A stretch of 64,000 nt of DNA. Origin: CAIMUX01 sp964473865 (GTDB taxonomy: Bacteria; Eisenbacteria; RBG-16-71-46; CAIMUX01). The translations under genes and the position numbers were made by a program. Positions 44,098 to 52,900 of this stretch are shown here, in pieces (the stretch's first letter is position 1; each line of letters begins with the position of its first letter). The notes under the pieces are model-generated. The model was not told the origin of the DNA, made no database searches, and saw only the letters and a program-made list of their open reading frames with translations. Location: assembly GCA_964473865.1 (NCBI GenBank), contig CAYYQN010000010.1, positions 62,001 to 126,000 of the forward strand. Direction: 5' to 3'.

Positions 44098-44493
44098 ATG
44101 AATAGGAAATTGTCACTCTCCGTAGCCGCCTTGCTCCTGGCATCCTCCGTCTCTGTCGTCTCCGCGACTCCAACCACCATCACACTTCGCCCCAGTTCTA
44201 CGGTGCCATCGAACACGTGGGGCACAGCATCCGTCGATTGCGACAAACCTCGCCAGACATTGTACACATTCGATCTCCACAATCTCGCTCCCAACACCTA
44301 CCAGGCCGTCCTGGAGATGTCGAGCCTGGATCGGAAGGCGATCGGCACCATTGTCGTCGAGAGCAACGACCGGTCGGTGTCGGCGTTTCCGGTTTCCATG
44401 CGCTGTCCTTTGGGAACCAACAGCCGCATCCTGATCATGCAGGGAACAACAACGGTGCTCAGCGGAAGTCTGTCCGGCACCGATAGTCGCTGA
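44098..44493 (+). CDS. Small secreted protein of unknown function
   Basis: A 131-residue exported protein. The ATG at 44098 follows an AG-rich site (AAGAAGAGGGAGA). The signal peptide is MNRKLSLSVAALLLASSVSVVSA. The mature part of about 108 residues is beta-rich with two Cys (CDKPRQ and SMRCPLG) that could form a disulphide, and contains SSTVPSNTWGTASV, a phrase reminiscent of secreted adhesion-like beta proteins. No family was recognised. Base composition is lower in GC than its neighbours. It stands alone between gdhA and a broken methyltransferase gene. Confidence 0.65.
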   Translation: MNRKLSLSVAALLLASSVSVVSATPTTITLRPSSTVPSNTWGTASVDCDKPRQTLYTFDLHNLAPNTYQAVLEMSSLDRKAIGTIVVESNDRSVSAFPVSMRCPLGTNSRILIMQGTTTVLSGSLSGTDSR

Positions 44494-44774
44494 CCAACCA
44501 CGTCTCGCCGGACGGACCCCGGACAGAGGGTCCATGCGGTCCGTCGCGCCGGAGACATGGCGGCAGATCCCGGGTTTCCGGTCGCGCGTTGCGCGACCGG
44601 AAGAACGCCGATCCTGGGCGTGTCGGCACGGACCGCTCATTCGAGCGTTTCCTGCCGTGTCCCGTTTCTCGTTCCGTGCCGCTCTATTACGCCGTGTTGC
44701 TTCCAGCTCCGTGGTCCGTCAGGCCGAAGGATCCACCCTGAGCTTGTACACTCGCGTGCATGTGAACCACCGCA

Positions 44775-45368
44775 TCAGCGGCCGCACCCCCGCAGATGCC
44801 ACCAGATCGCTTGCCGCAGCGGCACCTTTCCCCGGTGCTCGACCACCAGGCCGGCCCGGCGGAAGAGCCAGCCTATGCGCAGGTCATCGATCTCGTGGAA
44901 GTGCTGGTCAGGTCACATGTGCTTGGGCCGCCCCGGGGTCGACAGGTAGATGACGCCGCCGGGTAGCAGCGCGTTCTTCATGCTCGCCGGTGCGAAGAGT
45001 GGATTGTGGAGGTGCTCGAGTATCTCGAAGCAGAAGATCGTGCCCCAACGCCCCTCGATCCGGTCCATGTTGAAATCGATGTCGCCGCACGATGTGAACT
45101 GAAATGCCTTCTCTTCCTGGACGATCTGAATATTGGCGTTGGGCTCCCCAAGGTCGAGGACCGGCTCCGGAAACTCGTCCAGAGATGCCGCAAGCTTGCG
45201 GGCGTGAGCTACGAAGTAGGCCGGGACCTTGCCGCCGTGCCAGAGGTCGTCATGTCGATTGAACGTCGGCAGATCCCGATACAATCTGCCTCCGAAGCGG
45301 TTGCCGTCCCGCTGCAGTAGTACTGGGGCGCCGACTCCGGCGGACGCCTGGGCGGGGCACTCCTTCAT
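44775..45368 (-). pseudogene. Class I SAM-dependent methyltransferase interrupted by an in-frame TGA
   Basis: From ATG 45368 the frame reads a Methyltransf_11/23-like protein: EFPEPVLDLGEPNANIQIVQ (motif I region), CGDIDFNMDRIEGRWG, FCFEILEHLHNP (motif with Glu-His-Leu) and LLPGGVIYLSTPGRPKHM. There a TGA (44915-44913) stops it at 151 residues. Continuing in the same frame gives PDQHFHEIDDLRIGWLFRRA and on to a TGA at 44775, the normal end for this family, in which a Trp codon (TGG) is usual at the stop position (KHMW-P). One base change thus truncates the last quarter. TGA is a normal stop in many intact genes here, so recoding is unlikely. The ribosome binding site is weak. Confidence 0.7.
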
Positions 45369-46111
45369 GGGGTCTACGCTATCCCGTGGAGTGGATCGGG
45401 TCAACGAGAGAACTCGGACCGGGTGGTGCACTCGGCGCCGCTACCGACGATGCAGAGGGGCTTGTGTGTAAGGACCGATTCCTCACTCCCCGCCCCCTCC
45501 ATGCCCAGCATCCGCGGCAGACCCCGCGTCCCGGGTGAAGGGTTGCGTCGCCAGAGGAGCGCCGGGCATCGCGGGATTGGGGTGGGCCGCGGTCGCGAAA
45601 GAGGCAGACCGAGGTGCCCCGGGCTCTGCATACAGGAATCCAGAGTAGCAACTCCGCGGGACGACGTCTGCAAGCCTGGCCTGAGGGGAGCCCGCGGCCC
45701 GCCGCGTCAGTGAACACATACGGGTCGGCAGGGGTCTCCGGGAACGTGACGCTCCAGGTCGTGCGCCTCCAGCCGTGGCACGCTTCCCGTAAAGCAATGT
45801 CCCGGGAGACGTTCTGACAGACTCTACGGACCGGCGGTGTGGCTTCGGATGTGCATCGGCGCGCTACGGGAGCGTCCACTCGGCGCTCGGACGGACGCGT
45901 TGGCGATGGCCAAAGCGCCGCGGCGGGTGTATCCTGGGCTGCGTGGAACGGCCCTGGCGATGCCGTGCGTGTGCCAATCGTGCTGCTGTGATGAAACTCT
46001 GCCCGGCCCCGGCGGCATCGGGAGCGCTTCGATCCGTTTCCGTGGCAACAACGCGTTCAGGATCTCCGCCCAATCCGAGCGTCCGGGACGCGCCAGAGGA
46101 GGGTTCGTCCC
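45369..46111. other. Gene-poor stretch
   Basis: About 740 bases with no recognisable gene. Several open frames exist on both strands but none has a ribosome binding site, signal sequence or family pattern. With the interrupted methyltransferase beside it, it looks like a decayed or spacer region. Confidence 0.5.
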
Positions 46112-46813
46112 ATGCGTCATCTGGTCGCGGTTCTTTGTCTGCTCATCCCGGCCGGCGCGGCGATGGCTTCCACCTCGAGCAGCCCCGCGCCGCGCCCCAA
46201 GGACTCGGGGATGCCCTTCGTGAACCCGCCCCTGCGGATCACCGGTGACACCGTCGCCGACCCGTTCTCCCTCACGCCGTTGCCGTGCACCGTCACCGGC
46301 ACGACCGCCAGCTTTGCCAACGACTATGACGAGGCCTGCCCCTATACCGGCAGCACCGCCCCGGACGTGGTCTACCGGTACAACGCCGAAACGCCGCTTG
46401 TCTTCTGCGTTGACCTCTGCCACAGCGGCTACGACACCAAGGTCTATGTCTATCAGGACGCCGTGACCCCAGGCTTGCCGATTGCCTGCAACGACGACTA
46501 CTACTTCGCCCCTCCCTGTTACTTGTATACTTCGTTCCTCGGGAATGTGCCGGCTTCCGCCGGGCACACCTACTACATTGTGATCGACGGTTACGGCTCC
46601 GCCAGCGGCGCCTACACCTGCACCGTCACAAACGGCTGCTACGTGCCCCCACTGGGCGCCTGCTGCGATGCCGGGGGGGGCTGCACCATGACAATTGAGG
46701 GCGCCTGCGCAGGTGTCTGGCAGGGCGAGGACACCGCTTGCGACCCGAATCCTTGCGAGCCGGTCCCCGCGGATGCCACCAGCTGGGGTGGGCTAAAGCA
46801 CCTGTACCGGTAG
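46112..46813 (+). CDS. Secreted Cys-rich pre-peptidase-like domain protein with C-terminal WGxxKxLYR motif
   Basis: A 233-residue exported protein. The ATG has GAGGAGGG upstream. Signal peptide: HLVAVLCLLIPAGAAMA. A beta-sandwich of PPC-like type follows (about 60-175): ASFANDYDEAC, APDVVYRYNAE, SGYDTKVYVYQD, CNDDYYF, GHTYYIVIDGYG. A short Cys-rich unit (GACCDAGGGCTMTIEGAC) follows and then the tail ATSWGGLKHLYR, whose W-G-x-x-K-x-L-Y-R pattern is nearly the same as in the lamin-tail protein at 31894-33015. The Cys-rich unit is a feature of surface proteins in related candidate phyla. Function is unknown; a cell-surface or released binding protein is likely. Confidence 0.8.
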   Translation: MRHLVAVLCLLIPAGAAMASTSSSPAPRPKDSGMPFVNPPLRITGDTVADPFSLTPLPCTVTGTTASFANDYDEACPYTGSTAPDVVYRYNAETPLVFCVDLCHSGYDTKVYVYQDAVTPGLPIACNDDYYFAPPCYLYTSFLGNVPASAGHTYYIVIDGYGSASGAYTCTVTNGCYVPPLGACCDAGGGCTMTIEGACAGVWQGEDTACDPNPCEPVPADATSWGGLKHLYR

Positions 46814-46964
46814 TCTCCATCACCATCGCTGGCTCTCGCCCTGCGAGCGGAACAAGAAGACTGATCTGCGTTCCCGCGTAGAGACCTATCCGGAAGAGGA
46901 AGTACGCCACAAGGCGCGGGTCCGAAACATCGGCGCGGTTGGGCTCCGGTATGCGATCTTGGCC

Positions 46965-48767
46965 CTACGGGATGAGGAGTACGGACTGGCTTCCCACCCT
47001 CATGGAAGGCGAGAGCGCTACGTAGTACCGCCCGGCCGGAACCCGCCGCCCGTGCGCATCGAGTCCGTCCCAGGTTGCGGATGAGGCGGGGGACTCGATC
47101 CGGATTCGGCGGACCTCCGTTCCCGCGGCGGAGAACACGCGCAGCGAGAGGCCCGGGGCGCCGCTCTGGACCGGGGTCTGGTTGGGGAGACTGAGGTGGA
47201 CCCGGTCCGAAAAGGGGTTCGGAGCGGCCCGCAACCGCGGCTGGACCGCGTGAATGCCTTCGGCGATCCCCGTCGCGACCATCCCCGCAGCTTCGAGCGC
47301 GTCCAGACGTCCGTACCCGTAGTCGTAATCGTATCCGGCCGGACCCAGGTCCTGGCTGCTCTGACAGAGGATGGCGCGCACTTCATCGTAGGTCAGGCCG
47401 GGATTGGCCTGCAGAAGGAGGGCCACCGTGCCGGCGACGTGCGGAGCAGCCATGGAAGTGCCGAATCCGTTCACGTATCCACCGCCGCGCCAGGAGGAGC
47501 GAACGTCGGCGCCGGGGGCGGCAATCTCCGGCTTGCGCAGATCATGAGGGAAGATCGGCCCGGTGGGGCTGGGGCCGCGGGACGAACTGGTCCAGACCTC
47601 GTCGGCCGAGGTGGTGGCCCCGACCCCGATGACGTTGTTGTAGTTCCCGGGCGGTCGAGTGCTCGCGGGATCCGGTCCCTCGTTTCCGATCGCAAACACC
47701 GGGATGATCCCGGCGGCCTGCCAGGCCGCGGCAGACTCGTAGAACCCTGCGTAGAGCTGATTGCCGAAGGCCCAGCTGTTGTTGATCACGTGCGGGAGAT
47801 CGTCGGTATCCGGGTCTCCGTCCGGGTCGAGCATGAACTGCGCGCCTTCGATGGCGACGGAGACGCTGCTCAAGGAGTTGTTTGCGTCGAGGATCTTCGC
47901 CGAGATGAACTGCGCGCCGTAGGCGACCCCGATGTCCTCAGGGAATGCTCCGCGGCCGTCCCCGCCGACCATGGTGCCGATGGTGTGCGTGCCGTGCCCG
48001 TTGTCATCGTAGGGATCCGGAAGATGGTTGACCGCGTCGTGCCAGGAATTCGTCCCGCCCCGCCATTTGCCCGCGAGCGCCGGGTGGGTGACCTCGGCGC
48101 CCGAGTCCATGGAGCCGACGACGATGCCGGTCCCGTTCAGCCCCAACTCCCAGACCTCGGGGGCGTGGATGGTCCGCAGGTTCCAGTAGACAGTGCGCGG
48201 CGCCTGGTCTCCTGCCGCCTGCCCCCCTGGTCTCCGCTCCCGTGATGTCGGTTCCTCTGAGGTCCGTTCCCCTGGGCTCTGGTTTCCCGACGGCTGGTCC
48301 ACCGCGTTCTCGTCATCCGGCAACGGCTCCGTCCGGATTTCCGGCAGGTAGATCGGCACATCGAACTCGATGTCGCCGATCTCGTCGCGCGTGGCCAACT
48401 CCCGGATGAGTCCCGGACCCAGCTTGCAGGCGATGCTGTTGTCGATCCAGAAAGCCCGCCCCGCGATACCGTGATCTGCAAGCCACTGCAGGACCGGCGG
48501 CTGGGCTTTGGCCGCGGCGGCCTGGAGGGCGCGGATCATCGCACCGGCCGAGCCGCGCCCTTGATCGAAACGGGAGAGATCGACCTTGTCCCGCATACTC
48601 AGGAGAACCGGAAGCTCCTCATCGGGGCGCGCCGTGTCAATCCGCTCCCGCAATACAGGCCCAATGGCGGCAGCCGACGCCTCACTTGGCGGCCAGGCCA
48701 TCGCCTGGAGCCCAAGGATGCAGAACAGCAACATCGCGACGAGAGGGGTCGACAAAGCGCGCTTCAT
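46965..48767 (-). CDS. Secreted subtilisin-family (S8) serine peptidase
   Basis: A 600-residue exported protease. ATG 48767 has GGAG six bases upstream; an in-frame ATG four codons earlier is an alternative. Signal peptide STPLVAMLLFCILGLQAMA. A propeptide (LPVLLSMRDKVDL) leads to a degenerate Gln/Glu/Gly/Arg-rich hinge (48190-48300). The S8 domain has Asp 221 (MDSGAEVTHP), His 258 (NGHGTHTIG) and Ser 438 (FGTSMAAPH). A C-terminal beta-sandwich resembles the FlgD-like sorting module (RVFSAAGTEVRRIRI, WDGLDAHGRRVPAGRYYVAL). It is smaller than the S8 protease at 36607, with no extra Ig domains. Its 5' leader contains the 17-bp repeat array. Confidence 0.92.
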   Translation of the reverse strand: MKRALSTPLVAMLLFCILGLQAMAWPPSEASAAAIGPVLRERIDTARPDEELPVLLSMRDKVDLSRFDQGRGSAGAMIRALQAAAAKAQPPVLQWLADHGIAGRAFWIDNSIACKLGPGLIRELATRDEIGDIEFDVPIYLPEIRTEPLPDDENAVDQPSGNQSPGERTSEEPTSRERRPGGQAAGDQAPRTVYWNLRTIHAPEVWELGLNGTGIVVGSMDSGAEVTHPALAGKWRGGTNSWHDAVNHLPDPYDDNGHGTHTIGTMVGGDGRGAFPEDIGVAYGAQFISAKILDANNSLSSVSVAIEGAQFMLDPDGDPDTDDLPHVINNSWAFGNQLYAGFYESAAAWQAAGIIPVFAIGNEGPDPASTRPPGNYNNVIGVGATTSADEVWTSSSRGPSPTGPIFPHDLRKPEIAAPGADVRSSWRGGGYVNGFGTSMAAPHVAGTVALLLQANPGLTYDEVRAILCQSSQDLGPAGYDYDYGYGRLDALEAAGMVATGIAEGIHAVQPRLRAAPNPFSDRVHLSLPNQTPVQSGAPGLSLRVFSAAGTEVRRIRIESPASSATWDGLDAHGRRVPAGRYYVALSPSMRVGSQSVLLIP

Positions 48768-48867
48768 GAAAGACTCCATGGATTCGGTTCGAGGGCTGGG
48801 TCCGGACGGAGGTCGCGGGCCGCGATGGCGCGATGCCGGGCCCGACCGAATGTCGTGCCCTTCCGGG

Positions 48868-48969
48868 TGCCAAGAGGCGCCGGATGCCAAGACACGCCGG
48901 GTGCCAAGACGCGCCGGATGCCAAGACGCGCCGGATGCCAAGAGGCGCCGGATGCCAAGAGGCGCCGGA
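48868..48969. repeat. Six tandem copies of a 17-bp repeat
   Basis: Six head-to-tail units of TGCCAAGAGGCGCCGGA with variation at three or four positions (units start at 48868, 48885, 48902, 48919, 48936, 48953), plus a partial copy before. Because 17 is not a multiple of three, the array is not coding. It lies between a TATAAT box and the start of the S8 protease gene, so it is probably in that transcript's leader. Spacers are absent, so it is not a CRISPR array. The 250 bases to its right (49010-49400) contain nothing recognised. Confidence 0.85.
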
Positions 48970-49003
48970 TGGCACGTGGTGGCGTACCCGCATCCGCCCT
49001 ACC

Positions 49004-49009
49004 ATTATA
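49004..49009 (-). promoter_or_regulatory. Perfect -10 box upstream of the S8 protease gene
   Basis: TATAAT on the minus strand in an otherwise GC-rich stretch. No good -35 is seen 17 bases upstream. It would give a leader of about 230 bases that carries the 17-bp repeat array. Confidence 0.4.
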
Positions 49010-49401
49010 GTCAGGTAGCCCGGCTCGCGTCTCGGGTTCGGACTCGCCCGGCCCCCATCGTCGGGCCATCCCGCAGGGTCAGGCAACTCGGCCGAGGCGC
49101 AACGACCTGCCTCCCCGTGGGTTGTGGTCCAGCCATCGACATCCACATCGACGGTTTGACTCCCTCCCATCCCGACACGATCGCCGTTCCGATTCGGGAT
49201 CGGTGAAGATCGCCAATTCATGGCGCCGCCAGATCTCTGCAGGAATGCTCGGAGTGGGGTGCAGGGGCTCGGGGGCGATGGACTCTCTTGTCGCCTCCGT
49301 CCGCTCCACGACCGCTGCGAAGGATACGACGCTTCCGTGGGCGGCGGTAGTATGCTGGGCCCATCGTCTGCTGCTCCCCGTGACCCTGGAGGACGTGTCC
49401 G

Positions 49402-49883
49402 ATGCCTCGCAGCCGTTGCCACGCCGCATGCCTGCTCATGTTGTGCCTGCTGGCGTCCGCGCGCCGCGCCGGGGCGCAGGAGTCGGAGAGCGCGCCCGGC
49501 ATTGCGCAGGCCGCTGGCTCGGCCCGGCCATGGTCTGGACGGTCAATGAAGTGGGCGGATTCATCGGACTGGAGTTGCGGCATCGTCGGCGCCTGCCGCG
49601 GAAATCGACCCGCTCGTTCCCCTCGCTCGACCTCTCGGCGGGGGTCCTGGTCGCAGGCGAACTGGAGGATTTCACGACGGTGTTGCCCGGGCTCACGGCG
49701 GGGGCGAGCTGTAACCTCACGCGCGTCGGTTCCGTCACGGCCCGGTTCGACGCCTACCGTTACGAACGGGCGGGTGAGAGCAAGACCGGGAGTGACCTGT
49801 ACCTCGGTGTGCTGACCGGGTCCTGGCTTCTCCTCGTCTCGAGCGCGGCATTCATGATCGCCCTGGGGGCCGGCTGGGAATGA
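49402..49883 (+). pseudogene. Small exported barrel-like protein gene with a frameshift
   Basis: ATG 49402 has GGAGGA eight bases upstream and begins a good signal peptide (HAACLLMLCLLASARRAGAQ). That frame then loses sense around 49520 and ends at 49815. The other frame picks up at about 49530 with MVWTVNEVGGFIGLELRHRR, then amphipathic beta-strand-like segments (SLDLSAGVLVAGEL, SVTARFDAYRYER, DLYLGVLTG) to the TGA at 49883. One missing base near 49510-49530 would join the two into a protein of about 160 residues, of the size of small outer-membrane barrel proteins. Assembly error or true decay cannot be told apart. No family was recognised. Confidence 0.5.
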
Positions 49884-49926
49884 AGTGACGCTGTCACTCG
49901 CAGGCGTCCCTCCCCTAAGAACGCCC

Positions 49927-52900
49927 CTATTGCAGGATCGTCACCTGCCGGTACTGCTTGACCCCGGGAGTCTCCAGCTTCAGGAAATAGACACCCGAAG
50001 GCAGGCTTCTCCCGGCCCCGTTCTCCCCGTCGAACTGCAGGGTGTGCAGCCCCGGATCCGCCTCAGCGTCCACCAGGCGCCGTACGAGGCGTCCCGCGAC
50101 ATCGAACAGCGAGATTCGCAGGTGGGCCCGCGTGTTCTGGCGGAGGATGATCCGCCCGCGCGGCCCGAGCGGATTGGGGTACACCCCGACGAACCCGGCG
50201 CGGCTCACGATTCCTTCGTCGGGAACACCGGTGGGAAGGGGCCGGCTCACCGCCAGCGAGATGTCATCGACCGCGGCCTCGACCAGGGCATCGGGCGGAT
50301 CGTCGGAAGCCACGAATCGAAACTGGATCTTGTCCGTCAGCGGCACATAGGCGCCGACGTCGAAGCTGAAGAATGTCCACTCATTGGCGCTTTCGGTGGT
50401 GTGCTCCAGGTGGACCCAGTTCTCCCCGTCAGCGGTCACGTCCACGTCCCACCAGTCCTCCCCCGGGTTCGGGCCCAGGTGATTGGTGTACCAGCGCCAG
50501 TATCCGACGATGGCGGACGTGGCGTTGCCAAGGTCGAAGATCGGACTCAAGAGGGTGTTGCTGCCGCCGTCAACATCCGCGTCGCCGGGCGGATAGCCAA
50601 CCCCAATGGGGTTCTCGGTGATGAAGCAGCGACCGGAAAACCACCCGCCGGGCGTATGATCGTCGTCCGGCTGGACCAGCGGGCCATGCCAGACCTGGGC
50701 GTTGGTGCGAATCGGATGCACGCGTTCCCAGAAGCCGTCGGTGGCGTCGTCCTCCGGGGCGCTCATTTGCCATCCGCGATCGGTCTCGACGTCATCGAAC
50801 CACGCCCCCACGGCCAGGTCGTAGGAAAGCGTGGTCAGCTCCCCATCAGGGGTGCTCATCACTGCATGCAGGGCCAGCATCGAGGGATTCGGGCAGGCGT
50901 CGAGGATCTTCACTTTGTAGACTCCGAGCAGCGCACGCTGTTCCATTCCGACACCGAAGCACTGGCCGTCCGCATCTAGGATCTCCACGTACGCATCCGG
51001 GCAGGCCAGGCCGCCGGCCAGGTTTCCGGCATCCGCATGGCCGGTGTTCTCAACCCAGAATGAGAGGTAGATCGTCTCGCCCGGTTCCGCCACGCCATCC
51101 CCGTCCCCCCGGGGCGGAGAGTCGTCGACCAGATCACCGCAGAGCCGAAGCACCGGCGCCTGCACGGCAAGACGGTAATGGCAGCTCCAGAGTCCCAGGT
51201 CATCGGATTCCGCGCTCAGGTTCAGGAGCAACTCCTGCTGGTCGGTCAGGTTGCTGAGCAGCCGGACCTCGAACGGCTGGTCGTTGGTCCGCGTGTCGCC
51301 GGGAGCGATGTTTCCATAGGAACGCTCACCGGCGACGATCTCGAGACCCGGAGGCACAGTCTGCTGCAGGAATCCCCACGTTCCCGCAGCCACTCCAAAG
51401 CCGATGTTCTTCAGGTCCAGCGTCAGTCCGAGGCGTTCTCCCGCGTCACCCTGACCGTCCGCGTCTCCCGCCGGGTCAAGCACGTGCAGGCTGTCCGCAA
51501 TGAGGGTGGGTCCTTCGGGCGGAATGACCGGTACCTCCCGGTACCACGGAACCCGATCGTGACCGGTGACGGACAGGCCCAGCATCCCGGTTCCGATCGG
51601 GCCGGGAAACGACAGGCCGGCATGGCCGGAAGAATCGGTCCACGTGGCGACGAAGAAGTCGTCCAGCCCGTCGTGCTTCTGGGCCGTGACCATGAGGTTC
51701 GGCTGACCCACCACGTTGATCTCAAGCCCGGTCGGACCTTCGACCAGAAGCTCGGGGGCCTCGACCGGGATCACCGCGGGAACGTCGGTCCAGATATCGA
51801 CCGAGGGATCCCCGAGAAAGTTGTACTGCTCCAGGTAGCCCCGCGTGTACGAGTCGTCACCCAGATGCTCGGCACACGACAGCTTCGCATAGGTGGCTGC
51901 GCCGCCCATCCAGGTGCGATTGACCGCATAGCCCCCCGCCTGGGCGTTGTAGATCCCCTCGTTGAAATGCCACGAGAGAACGCCATCCCACAAGGTCGGC
52001 GAATCCTCGCTCGAGCCGAAGAATCCCACGGCCCCGTGGGCCACGCGGATCCAGGTCTCTCCAAAGCACTCCGGCTCCGAGAACCTGCCGGTCTGGCAGG
52101 AATAGGATTGGATCAAGGGATAGACCTCGTTGGTCAGGTTGGCGACGTCAACCTGACGGAACACCGGTCCATCCAGCCACATGGTCGTGCTCCCGTGCCC
52201 ACTGTAGGCTCCCAACGCCCGTCCGGCGTTGAACGCGTCCGTCACCTGGTACGACTGCGCGTGGTGGGTGGCGCAGTAGAGCCGGTTCACGGTGTACCCC
52301 AGCGGATTCAAGAACGCATCGATGATTGCGTTGAGCTGGCCCTCGTTGTCGCCGGCGTGATCAGCGCCGGCCATGAAGGCGGCGTACTTCTCCCAGGTGT
52401 CGTTCCCGGTCCATCCGATCTCCTCGTAGGACCGGATCTTTCCCAAGAGATTGTGCAGTTGGGTGAGATCGGCCACGGAGAGCCGGCCGACGTCCAGATC
52501 CGGGATGTAGTCGGTGAAGGGTTCCTCTTGCCACAGGGCTGCGTAGTAGAGATCGGTCGGAGGTAGCCGGTATCCAGTCCCGATCCAGTGGGGGATCTGT
52601 GGGGTGTCTCCGACCAGAAGCACGCAGGTCGGCGGGATCGCCCAATTCCAGAACGCGTCCCGGATGTAGTCCCGGATCTCGGTGGCGCTGCCGCCGATCT
52701 CGGCCGTCGAGACGTGGGTGACGTGCAGACCGCGGCGGGCCTTGGCGGCCAGGAACGCGGCCAGGATCGGGTCGTCGGCGAACTCGGCCGCGGAGACCAC
52801 CAGCAAGCCGACGGGAGGCCCGGGCTCGTAGCGCAACGGCGTCGCATTCAGGACCAGCCGGTGCGTGATCTCGTCGAAAATCGGCGAACGAAGTCGCTCG

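Noticed and set aside
44913..44915. TGA recoded as Trp or selenocysteine
   Set aside because: Many intact genes in the window end in TGA, and no SECIS-like hairpin or selenoprotein family context is evident. A simple nonsense change is the more economical reading.
45379..45879. 166-codon minus-strand frame in the gene-poor stretch
   Set aside because: High Arg/Pro/Ser content, no start signal and no recognisable domain.
48868..48969. CRISPR array
   Set aside because: Units are contiguous 17-bp repeats with no spacers and no cas genes nearby.
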